In this document: positions 33,222-42,163 of the stretch, one piece after another
Layout of the letters: every line of letters begins with the position of its first letter
Position numbering within the stretch: position 1 is the first letter of the stretch
Notes under the pieces: model-generated
Told to the model about the DNA's origin: nothing
The model's database searches: none
What the model saw: only the letters and a program-made list of their open reading frames with translations
Origin: Allobosea sp. Root381
Lineage (GTDB): Bacteria > Pseudomonadota > Alphaproteobacteria > Rhizobiales > Beijerinckiaceae
NCBI RefSeq assembly: GCF_001429395.1
Contig: NZ_LMJT01000005.1
Coordinates: 186,001 to 250,000, forward strand
Direction: 5' to 3'
DNA: 64,000 bases
Translations under genes and position numbers: made by a program

Positions 33222-35479
33222 GCTGCTGCCCGCCACCGCTCGCCTCCTACGAAGCGTTCGACGGCACGGCGGCGCGGCAGGAGATCAGGCTCGCCAGCCG
33301 TGAGTTGGACGGCGGCCTCAGGCAGAGCGATTTCTCGGTGCCGGGCGTCCATTGTGCCGCCTGCATCCGCGCGCTCGAGTCCGGGCTGATGCGGGTCGCC
33401 GGCGTCGAGCATGCGCGGGTCAATCTCTCGACGCGGCGCGTCGCGGTGAAGTGGCGCGGTGAGGAACCGCCGGACCTTCTGGCCGCACTGGCCGCGCTCG
33501 GCTATCCCGGCCATCTCTATGAGAACGAGGCCGACCGAGCCGATCCCGAGCTCTCCCGGCTCGTGCGGGCGCTGGCGGTTTCCGGCTTCGCCGCGATGAA
33601 CATCATGCTGCTCTCGGTTTCGGTCTGGTCGGGCGCCGAACCGGAAACCCGCAGCGCCTTCCACTGGATCTCCGCGGCGCTGGCGCTGCCCTGCCTCATC
33701 TATTCGGGCCGGGTCTTCTTCGCCTCCGCCTGGGCGGCTCTGAGGCAGGGCCGGACCAATATGGACGTGCCGATCTCGATCGGCATCTGCCTGGCCTTCG
33801 GCCTTAGCCTTTACGATACCTTCCATGACGGCCCGCATGCCTATTTCGACGCGGCGACCTCGCTGATCTTCTTCCTGCTGATCGGCCGCACCCTCGACCA
33901 TCTCATGCGGGAGAAGGCGCGCGTCGCGGTCCGCGGCCTGATGCGCCTCGCCGCGCGCGGCGCGACCGTGCTGCGCCCGGATGGCAGCCGCGACTACCTG
34001 CCCTTGGCGGACATCGAGCCCGGCATGCGGCTCTCCCTCGCCGCCGGCGACCGCATCCCCGTCGATGGCGTGATCGAGGCAGGCGTTTCCGAGATCGACT
34101 GCGCCATCATCACTGGCGAGAGCGCCCCGCAACCGGCAGCGCCCGGCTTGGACGTGCGGGCGGGGGCGCTCAACCTCTCGGGGCCACTGATCGTCACGGC
34201 CTCGGCAAGGGCCCGCGATTCCTTCCTGGCCGAGATGGTACGGTTGATGGAGGCGGCCGAGGGCGGGCGCGCCCGCTATCGCCGGCTCGCCGACCGGGCG
34301 GCGGCGCTCTATTCGCCCGTCGTCCATGCCACGGCCTTCCTGACCTTCCTCGGCTGGCTCGTTGCCACCGGCGACTGGCACCGCGCGATCACCATCGCCA
34401 TCGCCGTGCTGATCATCACCTGCCCCTGCGCGCTCGGCCTCGCAGTCCCGATCGTCCAGGTCGTGGCGTCGCGGCGGCTGTTCGAGAACGGCATCATGGT
34501 CAAGGACGGCTCGGCGATCGAGCGGATGGCGCTGGTCGATACCGTCGCCTTCGACAAGACCGGCACCCTGACGCTCGGCCAGCCGCGCCTCGCCAACGCC
34601 GCCGAAATCGCCCCAGTCGATCTCGCACTCGCCGCCACACTCGCGAGCCGCTCCGCCCATCCGCTCTCGCGCGCCATCGCCGCGGCCGCGCCGACTGGCG
34701 ACATCGCGCTGACCGAGATCCGCGAACATCCGGGCTATGGCCTCGAGGCACGGCTGGACGGCCGGCTCTACCGGCTCGGCCGGGCCGAATGGGCGCTTGC
34801 GGGAGACCGAGCCAGGCAAGAGGCCGGCACCGTGCTCTCGCGCGACGGCGCACTCCTCGCCCGCTTCGCCTTCGACGAGACGCTACGCCCGCAGGCCAGG
34901 GCGGCGGTCGAGACCCTGCGAGCGGAAGGGCTCGAAATCGAACTCCTCTCCGGCGACACGCCCGCTGCCGTGAACCGCATGGCGACCGCGCTCGGCATCA
35001 CAGACGTCGCCGCGGCCTTGCTTCCGGCCCAGAAGGTCGAGCGGCTCGGCACCCTGGCCGCGGCCGGCCGCAAGGTCTTGATGGTCGGCGACGGACTCAA
35101 CGACGCGCCGGCGCTCGCCGCCGCGCATGTCTCGATGGCCCCGGCCTCGGCCGCCGATATCGGCCGCAACGCCGCGGATTTCGTCTTCCTGCATGACGGG
35201 CTCGACGCGGTGCCGCGGGCCTTCGCGGTCGCGCGCAACGCCGGCCGCCTGGTGCGGCAGAATTTTGCGCTGGCGATCGGCTACAACGCCATCGCCCTGC
35301 CGGTCGCGATCGCCGGATACGTCACCCCGCTGATCGCCGCATTGGCGATGTCGTTGTCATCGATCCTCGTCGTCGCCAACGCGCTGCGCCTCGACGCCCG
35401 ACCGAACCTTCCCGGCCCGGCTGCTTCCGGCACCGGGGCCACGACCAGCCTGATGCCCGCCTGGAAATCGGGCGAATGA
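33218..35479 (+). CDS. ccoI: Copper-translocating P-type ATPase CcoI/FixI
   Basis: A 753-residue P1B ATPase that exports copper for cbb3 oxidase assembly. Visible motifs are N-terminal MSCCPPP, a heavy-metal domain with HCAAC (His45-Cys49), TGES, the membrane metal site CPC (402-404), phosphorylated Asp446 in DKTGTLT, SAHPLSRA and GDGLNDAPALAAAH. It is the FixI/CcoI type rather than a CopA detoxification pump, as shown by its place between ccoNOQP and ccoS. Confidence 0.95.
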   Translation: MSCCPPPLASYEAFDGTAARQEIRLASRELDGGLRQSDFSVPGVHCAACIRALESGLMRVAGVEHARVNLSTRRVAVKWRGEEPPDLLAALAALGYPGHLYENEADRADPELSRLVRALAVSGFAAMNIMLLSVSVWSGAEPETRSAFHWISAALALPCLIYSGRVFFASAWAALRQGRTNMDVPISIGICLAFGLSLYDTFHDGPHAYFDAATSLIFFLLIGRTLDHLMREKARVAVRGLMRLAARGATVLRPDGSRDYLPLADIEPGMRLSLAAGDRIPVDGVIEAGVSEIDCAIITGESAPQPAAPGLDVRAGALNLSGPLIVTASARARDSFLAEMVRLMEAAEGGRARYRRLADRAAALYSPVVHATAFLTFLGWLVATGDWHRAITIAIAVLIITCPCALGLAVPIVQVVASRRLFENGIMVKDGSAIERMALVDTVAFDKTGTLTLGQPRLANAAEIAPVDLALAATLASRSAHPLSRAIAAAAPTGDIALTEIREHPGYGLEARLDGRLYRLGRAEWALAGDRARQEAGTVLSRDGALLARFAFDETLRPQARAAVETLRAEGLEIELLSGDTPAAVNRMATALGITDVAAALLPAQKVERLGTLAAAGRKVLMVGDGLNDAPALAAAHVSMAPASAADIGRNAADFVFLHDGLDAVPRAFAVARNAGRLVRQNFALAIGYNAIALPVAIAGYVTPLIAALAMSLSSILVVANALRLDARPNLPGPAASGTGATTSLMPAWKSGE

Positions 35480-35685
35480 GCAGCCTGGTCTTCCTGGTTC
35501 CGCTGGCGCTGGTGCTCGGCGGAACCGCGCTGGCGGCATTCCTCTGGTCGCTGCGCAGCGGGCAGTACGAGGATCTCGACGGCGCCGCCGAGCGCATCCT
35601 CCTGGACGAGGAAGGCGACGCGCCTGAGGAAGACAAGACAAGGAACGCGCCTGGTGCCCGGGATCGCGATCCCGATCGATCATGA
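35476..35685 (+). CDS. ccoS: cbb3 oxidase maturation protein CcoS/FixS
   Basis: A 69-residue protein with one TM helix and the family hallmark AAFLWSLRSGQYEDLDGAAE. CcoS is needed to insert cofactors into the oxidase. The ATG overlaps the ccoI stop as ATGA. It ends the island. Confidence 0.95.
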   Translation: MSSLVFLVPLALVLGGTALAAFLWSLRSGQYEDLDGAAERILLDEEGDAPEEDKTRNAPGARDRDPDRS

Positions 35686-35932
35686 CTGCAATCGAGCCCT
35701 GTCTCGAGCGCCGGGGATACCGCGCTTGGCTCAGGGCATTCTGATTTTCACGCACGACGTCAGCCCGGACAAGCTGCGAAGCAGCGCCGATCCGGGATCC
35801 ATCGCAGAGTTATGATACGAGGACCATCCATCCGGATGGCCCGCAGGAAGCTCCCGCCTATGCCTTCGGCGGGTTGCGGTCCGGAGATCGCATCACGAGG
35901 CTCGCCTTGGTCGAGTCCGACACGACCGGCCT
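35686..35932. other. Intergenic region after ccoS
   Basis: 247 bases between the convergent ccoS and serine hydrolase genes. I see GATCCGGGATCC and ATCCATCCGGATGG dyads (about 35790-35840) that look like a dispersed intergenic element, and no gene. Confidence 0.35.
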
Positions 35933-37528
35933 TCACTCCGCTGCTTGCCGGGCAAAGGCATGCGGCAGCCCGGGATCGACGAAACGGAACTGCGTGGCGC
36001 CGCCGGCCGCGTCGCGCTCGAAGCGCAGCATGCCGAGCGTCGTATCGCCGATCATCGCCGCGATCGGCTGATAGGCCCCTGTACCGGACAGGCGGATGGA
36101 AAACTGGTTCGGATCCGGCCGGCTCGGCTCGAGCAGCAGCACCGCTTCGGTCTTCTCCAGCACGGCCCGCAACTTGCCGTCCTTCAGCGTCACACGCGCC
36201 GTCCCGAGGATCGGAGAGACATAGTCACCGGCGAGCGCCGCCGCATCCGGCGGCAACGGGCCCGCCACGAAGGCCGCCTTTTCCGAGCGTTCCGCCTCGC
36301 GTTGCTTGCGCGCGGCCTGCGCGGCGAGCGCGATATTGTCGACCTGCGGATTGCCGAGGACGCGGTCGTAGAACCAGTGGGCCAGCGCGTCGGCCATGCC
36401 GGGGCCGCCGATATTCGTCAGGATCACGATGCCGACGCCGAAATCGGGTAGGAAGCCGACATGCGCGCCGAAGCCGGTGGTGCCGCCATTGTGCCAGATT
36501 ACGCGCCCGCGCGGCGTCGCCATCGCAACCCAGCCGACGGCGTAGCTCAGGCGGTCGGTCATCGCGACGCGCGGCGTCCAGGTCGCAGCCAGGTTTGCCT
36601 CCGAGACCAGCACCTTCTCGCCGACATGCCCGCGCCCGATCTGCAGCTGCAGCCACTTGGCCATGTCGGGGACATTCGAATTCAGCGCCCCCGCCGGGCC
36701 GAGCGAATAGGGGAAGGAGCCGTGGAAGGGGATCGGCACCGGCATGTCGTCGAGACGATGGCCGACGGCATGGTTGGCGGCCTTGTCGATCGTCTCCGGA
36801 TCCGCCGAGGTCTCAGCCATTCCGAGCGGGTCGAGCACGGTCTTCTTCAAGGAATCGAACCAGCTCTTCTCGCCGTTCACCGCGGCGACGATCTCGCCGC
36901 CGATCACATGGGGGATGTTGAGATAGCGGAAATCGGAACGGAACGGCGCGATCTGCGGCGCGACCCTGAGCGAGCGGATCATCGTCTGCGGGTCGAAGCC
37001 GAGGAAGGCGAGCCCGTCATTGACATAGGGCGTCAGCCCGCTGCGCTGCGCGGCAAGGTCGAGTATCCGGAAATCGCGCGTCACCCAGGGGTCGGCGAGC
37101 TGGAAAGCCGGCATATGGTCGATGACCGGGTCGTTCCACTCAAGCTTGCCTGCATCGACCGCCTGAGCCAGCGTCGCGGAGAAGAAGGCCTTGGTCGTCG
37201 AGCCGATCTGGAAGATCGTTTCGGGCGTGACCTGCGCAGGCTTGCCGATCTCGCGTGCACCGAAGCCCTTGCCGTAGATGAGCTTGCCCTCGGCCACGAT
37301 GCCGACCGCAACGCCCGGGACCGAGAATTCCTTCATCCCCGCCTGAAGCTGCTTCTCTAATTCGGGAACCAGCGCCTGAATCCTGGCCGCGTCCATCTCC
37401 GCGGCCTGTGCCTGAGGCGAGGCAGCAATGACGAGGCCACCCGCGAGCCATGCGGAGCAGGCCAGGCGCATGGCCTTCCTTCGCGACTGTGGCGATGTGG
37501 CGATCGACGACAGGCGAGCCAGGCGCAT
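35933..37528 (-). CDS. Serine hydrolase, beta-lactamase/class C family, with C-terminal domain
   Basis: A 531-residue exported enzyme. An N-terminal signal (about residues 20-43) precedes a penicillin-binding-protein-like domain with Ser110-x-x-Lys113 (GSTTKAF), Tyr202-x-Asn204 (RYLN) and HNGGTTGFGAH as third motif. A C-terminal beta domain of about 110 residues (GDYVSPILGTARVTLKDGKL) follows, as in many esterase or D-aminopeptidase members. Substrate is unknown, and a true beta-lactamase is unlikely from the family. The ATG at 37528 has GGGGGGAAG ahead. Confidence 0.87.
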   Translation of the reverse strand: MRLARLSSIATSPQSRRKAMRLACSAWLAGGLVIAASPQAQAAEMDAARIQALVPELEKQLQAGMKEFSVPGVAVGIVAEGKLIYGKGFGAREIGKPAQVTPETIFQIGSTTKAFFSATLAQAVDAGKLEWNDPVIDHMPAFQLADPWVTRDFRILDLAAQRSGLTPYVNDGLAFLGFDPQTMIRSLRVAPQIAPFRSDFRYLNIPHVIGGEIVAAVNGEKSWFDSLKKTVLDPLGMAETSADPETIDKAANHAVGHRLDDMPVPIPFHGSFPYSLGPAGALNSNVPDMAKWLQLQIGRGHVGEKVLVSEANLAATWTPRVAMTDRLSYAVGWVAMATPRGRVIWHNGGTTGFGAHVGFLPDFGVGIVILTNIGGPGMADALAHWFYDRVLGNPQVDNIALAAQAARKQREAERSEKAAFVAGPLPPDAAALAGDYVSPILGTARVTLKDGKLRAVLEKTEAVLLLEPSRPDPNQFSIRLSGTGAYQPIAAMIGDTTLGMLRFERDAAGGATQFRFVDPGLPHAFARQAAE

Positions 37529-37662
37529 TGCTTCCCCCCGGAATTGTGAGCGAATTACGATGCGTCAGCTTGCCTCGCGAAGGTAACGTTCATCCCCTCG
37601 CTTTGGCGAGAATTTTAGAGTTCCCGCCCGTCCGCAGAGTGCCTGAAACGGCCGCCTCCGGC

Positions 37663-37869
37663 TTACCGCCCGTGGGTGTCGTGCTTGATGGCCGGGGCGC
37701 CCTCGGTCTCCTGCTCGTCATAGGGTGCGTGGGGCCCCGTCGGATGCCGCGAGAGCGGGCTCGGCCCGGGCCTGCGCTCATTCTGCTCGCCGGATTGGCC
37801 GGGCCGCTGAGCCGTCCTGAACCGGCCAGGCGCGCTGGCGGTGGGTATGATGGTCGTCTTCTCGGTCAT
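37663..37869 (-). CDS. Hypothetical hydrophilic protein, 68 residues
   Basis: A small polar, proline-rich protein (MTEKTTIIPTASAPGRFR... ending IKHDTHGR) with no hydrophobic segment. The strong AAGGAGG 6-12 bases ahead of the ATG at 37869 is the main support. I do not recognise it; it may be disordered. Confidence 0.55.
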   Translation of the reverse strand: MTEKTTIIPTASAPGRFRTAQRPGQSGEQNERRPGPSPLSRHPTGPHAPYDEQETEGAPAIKHDTHGR

Positions 37870-38047
37870 GGTTGCCTCCTTCCTAGCGACGGGAACGAGA
37901 GCCGCGCCCCATGGTTCCGCCAACCATCGCGGCGCCAATGACAGCCGAGGCCCGGCAGGCACCCCGACAATCTTCGTCGAGGAAGCGCTGAAGCCCAGGC
38001 GAAGTATCTGCAGGGCTTCCTCTCCCGGGAGGGGACCACGATTGCTT

Positions 38048-39280
38048 TCAATGTCCGCCGAAGACGAGTGTGCGGATCGGCAGGACGAGTGCCTGGATGC
38101 GCAGCAGCAGCGCGTGGACGAGGCCGACCGCGTCCACGGCATGGAGCAAGATCTTGCGCCCGGAGGAGAGCTTGCCCGAGACGATCAGTTCGTGATTGCT
38201 GGAATAGGCGTTGGCGATGCAGCTGCTGCCCGGCGTGACGCCGTCGAGCCCACCGGTGTGAAGCGGCTCCAGGAAGGCCAGCAGGGTGCCCGGCCGCGAA
38301 ACCTGCTGGACATCGAGCAGTTGCTCGCTACCGCGCACCTGGCCGGTCGCGATGAAGTCCTGCACGCTGGTCACGACCATCGGAATCACGACCCAGGGCT
38401 TCGACATGCAGGTCGCCTCGGCGACCATGCCGACCTTCATCACCTGCGCCTCGATCTGCGAGAAGCCGGCCTGAAGCGTGGTACGTCCCGCTTCCGCCGG
38501 GATCAGCACGCCGGCCGGCCGGATGAATGGGTTGACGATGTCGCCGACGCGCAGGGTGAACTGCTCGACGCGCCCGTCCACGCCGGCGCGGATTACCGTC
38601 TTGTCGAGATCGGTCTGGGACTGGGCCAGAGCCGCCTCCGCGCTCGCCTTCTCGGCCGGCAGCAAGGTCGCTATACGCGTCTGCGCGGCCGCTTTTGCGG
38701 CGGTCGCGGCGGAAACGGCCGCGTCCCGGCCCGCCACGAGGTTCTCGAGCCGCTCGATCTCGCGCCGTGCCACGACGTCGTCATTGCGGCGCCGGAGTTC
38801 CTGCTTGGTCTCGAGCTCGTCGAGCGCCTGCTTGTGCTGGCTTCTGGCCTCCTGGATCCTGGCCTCGTCGGTCAAAACCTCCGCCTGCGCTACGAGGAGC
38901 GCAGCCTCGACCTCGGCGATCTTCCGCCGCGCGGTCTCGACGGCGGCCTCCTGCTTGCTGCTGTCGAGCCTGAAGATCGGATCGCCCGCCTTCACCTCGC
39001 CGCTGACCCCGAGATGGACCTGCGAGACCCGGCCGTTCGTCTCCGGCACGATCGGCACGGTGCGGAACATCACCGTGGCGGCGGTCGTGGACGGGTGGTT
39101 GTAGAAGATCACGGTGATCAGCCCGATCGTCAGCATCAGGCAGGCGGTGATGCCCCATCGCAGCTCGAACCAGACCGAGTAGAAGGTGATCTCCTTGCCC
39201 AGGCGCTTGCCCTGCCGATACCGCCTGTAGAGATAGTCCGGCACGATGGTCAGCAGGGAGCAGAACAGAAGCTCAAGCAT
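38048..39280 (-). CDS. HlyD-family membrane-fusion protein
   Basis: A 410-residue protein with an N-terminal TM helix (about residues 35-53), a barrel-like lipoyl domain (PETNGRVSQVHLGVSGEVKAGDPIFRLD), a long coiled coil (about residues 100-210, EAAVETARRKIAEVEAALLVAQ and on) and the returning AGVDGRVEQFTLRVGDIV strand. This is the layout of periplasmic adaptor proteins for efflux or secretion. No ABC or RND partner is next to it. The start at 39280 (MLELLFC) overlaps the end of the 150-residue membrane gene by 8 bases, so they are likely partners. Confidence 0.82.
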   Translation of the reverse strand: MLELLFCSLLTIVPDYLYRRYRQGKRLGKEITFYSVWFELRWGITACLMLTIGLITVIFYNHPSTTAATVMFRTVPIVPETNGRVSQVHLGVSGEVKAGDPIFRLDSSKQEAAVETARRKIAEVEAALLVAQAEVLTDEARIQEARSQHKQALDELETKQELRRRNDDVVARREIERLENLVAGRDAAVSAATAAKAAAQTRIATLLPAEKASAEAALAQSQTDLDKTVIRAGVDGRVEQFTLRVGDIVNPFIRPAGVLIPAEAGRTTLQAGFSQIEAQVMKVGMVAEATCMSKPWVVIPMVVTSVQDFIATGQVRGSEQLLDVQQVSRPGTLLAFLEPLHTGGLDGVTPGSSCIANAYSSNHELIVSGKLSSGRKILLHAVDAVGLVHALLLRIQALVLPIRTLVFGGH

Positions 39281-39725
39281 GGCTCGGCTCGCTCCGATCA
39301 CGTGCGCCTGCGTCATTCGCGGCATCGACGACAGGACCTGGAGCCTGCCCGGCGGCCTCGCTGGACTCGGCACGGCGCGGCGCCATGCCGGCGATGCGTT
39401 CGAGCGCATGCGCCATCCGGCCGAACTGCCCCGAGAAGTCGGGAATGTCGATCAACGCCAGGAGAAGGCCCGCGACCCAGAACAGATGGATATGGGTGAA
39501 CAGCGCCAGCAGGCCGAGAACCGCCACGATCTCGAACTGCAGCTTCTGGGATTTATGCGCCATGCGTTCCGGCAAGGTGTGCAGTCGCAGGAAGACGAGG
39601 CCGACGCCCAACAGCGCCGCGAGCAGGATCGCACCCGTCACGACCATGAGGACATCGGTTTCCCCCGGCGCGGTGATGAAGGCCGGCAGATGGCCTGGCG
39701 CGAGGGAATGAAGGCCGGTGGTCAT
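39273..39725 (-). CDS. Inner-membrane protein of unknown function, 150 residues
   Basis: A protein with two or three hydrophobic segments (LMVVTGAILLAALLGVGLVF and the VAVLGLLALFTHIHLFWVAGLLLALI region) followed by a polar C-terminal tail. Not recognised. It overlaps the HlyD-like gene, and PPK2 lies 68 bases upstream on the same strand. It may be the membrane partner of the adaptor. Confidence 0.65.
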   Translation of the reverse strand: MTTGLHSLAPGHLPAFITAPGETDVLMVVTGAILLAALLGVGLVFLRLHTLPERMAHKSQKLQFEIVAVLGLLALFTHIHLFWVAGLLLALIDIPDFSGQFGRMAHALERIAGMAPRRAESSEAAGQAPGPVVDAANDAGARDRSEPSHA

Positions 39726-39793
39726 GGGAGCGCTCCCGCTTCAAGGCAAATCGTAAAGTGGCGCCAGGGATCGGCCATCCGCCGGGCCCGGCA

Positions 39794-40576
39794 CTAGGCC
39801 AGCCAGTTCCGGGCGAAATCGGCTTCCTCGTAGCCGTCCGGCTTCTGTCGCTTGGGCAGCTTGATCTTCTCCCGCGGCGGCGCCTCGTAGGGCACCGAGT
39901 CGAGGATGTGCGAGATCACGGCCAGCCTGGCCTTGCGCTTGTCGTCGGAGTGAACGGCGTACCACGGAGCCCAGGCCGTATCGGTGGCGCGGAACATCTC
40001 GTCGCGGGCGCGGGAATAATCGTACCAGCGCGAATAGGACTTCAGATCCATCGGAGAGAGCTTCCAGATCTTCCGGGGATCGCTGATGCGCTCCTGCATG
40101 CGGAGCGTCTGCTGCTCCTGGCCGACTTCGAGCCAGTATTTGAGCAGGATGGTGCCGGAATCGACGATCGCCTTCTCGACGCCCGGCGCGACCTGGAGGA
40201 ACCCCTTCGCCTGCTCCTCGGTGCAGTAGCCCATGACGCGCTCGACGCCGGCGCGGTTGTACCAGCTGCGGTCGAAGATCACGATCTCCCCGGCCGCCGG
40301 CAGATGCGGCAGATAGCGCTGGACATACATCTGCGAGCGTTCGCGCTCGGTGGGAGGCGGCAGCGCGACGACGCGGAAGACCCGGGGGCTGACGCGCTCG
40401 GTGATCGCCTTGATGACGCCGCCCTTGCCGGCCCCGTCGCGGCCCTCGAAGACGATGCAGACCTTGCCGCCGGCATGCTTGGCCCATTCCTGCAGCTTGA
40501 CCAGTTCCGCGTGCAGCTCGCGGAGCTGGCGCTCATAGGCCTTTCTCTTCACTGGCTCGCTGGCATCGGCTTTCAT
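39794..40576 (-). CDS. ppk2: Polyphosphate kinase 2
   Basis: A 260-residue PPK2-family enzyme that transfers phosphate between polyphosphate and nucleoside di- or monophosphates. Walker A is GRDGAGKGG (45-53), Walker B is in IVIFDRSWYNRAGVERVMG, and the lid and basic residues (LLKYWLEVGQEQQTLRMQER) are typical. It is the one-domain type. It starts 17 bases after a 162-residue unknown gene. Confidence 0.93.
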   Translation of the reverse strand: MKADASEPVKRKAYERQLRELHAELVKLQEWAKHAGGKVCIVFEGRDGAGKGGVIKAITERVSPRVFRVVALPPPTERERSQMYVQRYLPHLPAAGEIVIFDRSWYNRAGVERVMGYCTEEQAKGFLQVAPGVEKAIVDSGTILLKYWLEVGQEQQTLRMQERISDPRKIWKLSPMDLKSYSRWYDYSRARDEMFRATDTAWAPWYAVHSDDKRKARLAVISHILDSVPYEAPPREKIKLPKRQKPDGYEEADFARNWLA

Positions 40577-40593
40577 CGCGGCCTCCCTCGACG

Positions 40594-41082
40594 CTAGGAC
40601 CAGCTCAGGAAGAATGCGACATCGCCTGGCATGCCGCCCGGCCAGTCGATGATCATCGCCCGCAGCTTGTACTTCGCCGGCTGCAGATGCTCCTTCCAGA
40701 ATTCATAGGCCTGTCGGGGCCGTCCGGTGAGCGTCGCCGGCCAATCGGCCTCCGCGTTGTTGATCGCCCTGCCCCTGTCCGTGCAGAGCGCGCTCGGAAA
40801 GCGCATGACGAGCACCTCCGTTTCGCCGCGCTGGGCGGCTGCGCGCGTCTTGTTCGCGAGACTGTGCTTGATCTCCGCGATCTTCTCCGGCGTAACGGCG
40901 ATCTCCTCCTGAAGGGCGGCGACGAGCTTCTTTCGCGCCTGCTCGGCCTTGTCCATGGCACCCAGCATCTTGGACGCCTTGGCCGTTTCGAGCTCGGTCA
41001 TGTAGACGCGCAGATCGTCCGCGGACATGAAACTCTCGTCGCCGAGCCTTGCCGCATCGAGATTCCGGCTGGCGGTCGACAT
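40594..41082 (-). CDS. Hypothetical protein, 162 residues, upstream of ppk2
   Basis: A soluble protein with a charged helical N-terminal half (AKASKMLGAMDKAEQARKKL, then LQEEIAVTPEKIAEIKHSL) and a C-terminal part (GRPRQAYEFWKEHLQPAKYK and IIDWPGGMPGDVAFF). Not recognised. The ATG at 41082 follows GGGAGAAG. It may be co-transcribed with ppk2, and a link to polyphosphate is only inferred from position. Confidence 0.65.
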   Translation of the reverse strand: MSTASRNLDAARLGDESFMSADDLRVYMTELETAKASKMLGAMDKAEQARKKLVAALQEEIAVTPEKIAEIKHSLANKTRAAAQRGETEVLVMRFPSALCTDRGRAINNAEADWPATLTGRPRQAYEFWKEHLQPAKYKLRAMIIDWPGGMPGDVAFFLSWS

Positions 41083-41149
41083 GGCTGCTTCTCCCGGTTT
41101 GACGCCTCCCGGCATGCAGGCACGTGGCCTGCATGCCGGGAGGGCCAGT

Positions 41150-41731
41150 TCAGTACTTCTGGAAGTGGAAGGCTTCGGCGAACGTCAACTCGACCATGTC
41201 GCCGCGCCGCAGGCGCCTGAGATCCTGCTTGATCTCCGGGTCGACCACCGTCAGGGAGCGCGGCCCCAGCGGGCCGACATAGCTGACGATGCCGGTCGTC
41301 GGATCGAACGCCTGGAAGCGAGCCGTCACCGTCAGAGCGCGCACGACGAACTTTTCAGGCAGGTTCTGGAAGGAAGGGTCGCTGGTGACCTCGGTATAGA
41401 CGATGCCCGGCCGCGCGCCGCGCCGAGCCTTCCTTGCCCCGAGGATGACGCCTTCGACGCGCCGGATCTCGACCCTGTCACCCGGCTGGATGTTCTGCAG
41501 GGTACCGAACACCTCCGGCACCGCGACATGCCAGGACCGGGCGCCCTGCCGGACGAGCACGATGCGCTCGGACGGCTGCACGTCGACGACCTCGACATCG
41601 AGCTGTTCGACCTCCACCGGCCCCAGGCCGGCGACGATCACGGTGCTGGTGGTCACCGTCGGATAGGGCGCGCAACCGGCGGCGCCGGCCGCAAGCGCGA
41701 GAGCCAGGATCCAACCCATGTGCTTCGGCAT
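41150..41731 (-). CDS. Putative lipoprotein, 193 residues
   Basis: The signal peptide MPKHMGWILALALAAGAAGC ends in a lipobox (AAGC), so the protein is probably anchored to a membrane. The mature part is beta-rich (SERIVLVRQGARSWHVAVPEV, PGDRVEIRRVEGVILGARK, LTVTARFQAFDPTTGIVSYV) and resembles DUF4864- or carrier-type beta proteins only loosely. The ATG at 41731 has GGAGAG ahead; a longer start at 41746 is possible. Function unknown. Confidence 0.7.
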   Translation of the reverse strand: MPKHMGWILALALAAGAAGCAPYPTVTTSTVIVAGLGPVEVEQLDVEVVDVQPSERIVLVRQGARSWHVAVPEVFGTLQNIQPGDRVEIRRVEGVILGARKARRGARPGIVYTEVTSDPSFQNLPEKFVVRALTVTARFQAFDPTTGIVSYVGPLGPRSLTVVDPEIKQDLRRLRRGDMVELTFAEAFHFQKY

Positions 41732-41758
41732 CGGAACTCTCCACATTTTGGATGCGCT

Positions 41759-42028
41759 TCAATCTCGGTCCGGGCCGTTGGGCCGGACCGGCCATTCGAG
41801 AACTGCCTGTCGAAGCTCGGCTCCGAGGCCTTCCACGAGTTGCCTGTACTCAGCGTATTGCGCTGCATGCTCCGGAGCTTCCGCATTTTTTCGCCGCCGC
41901 AGGGCCTCCTCCGCATCGGCGAAATCTGCGCACAAGCCGCGGAAGCTTTCGCTTTGCAGCGCCATTTCCATGATCACGCTCTTGTATTTCGGCAGAAACC
42001 GGATGGCCGCCAGAATTCCCGGATCCAT
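41759..42028 (-). CDS. Hypothetical protein, 89 residues
   Basis: A small helical protein (MDPGILAAIRFLPKYKSVIM...LCADFADAEEALRRRKNAE...AEYRQLVEGLGAELRQAV). Not recognised. It has no signal or TM segment. The ATG at 42028 is chosen over 42055, though neither has a strong ribosome binding site. The lipoprotein gene is 27 bases downstream, and the wHTH/TPR regulator is divergent. Confidence 0.55.
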   Translation of the reverse strand: MDPGILAAIRFLPKYKSVIMEMALQSESFRGLCADFADAEEALRRRKNAEAPEHAAQYAEYRQLVEGLGAELRQAVLEWPVRPNGPDRD

Positions 42029-42163
42029 CGGATCGAGCCCCCGCGATGTGCACAATTATGTCGCCAGGGAGCGGCCGTGGGAGTAATTTACGGGAGGCTA
42101 CGCTGATCTGATCGCCTTCTGTGCTTGGTTCTCATTCGGATACTCGTCTGGGGGACGGCGTCC

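Noticed and set aside
33203..34819. A 538-residue open frame on the minus strand
   Set aside because: It is antisense to ccoI, whose motifs are complete.
37450..37941. A plus-strand frame of 163 residues in the gap after the serine hydrolase
   Set aside because: It overlaps the 68-residue minus-strand gene that has a strong ribosome binding site, and has no domain of its own.
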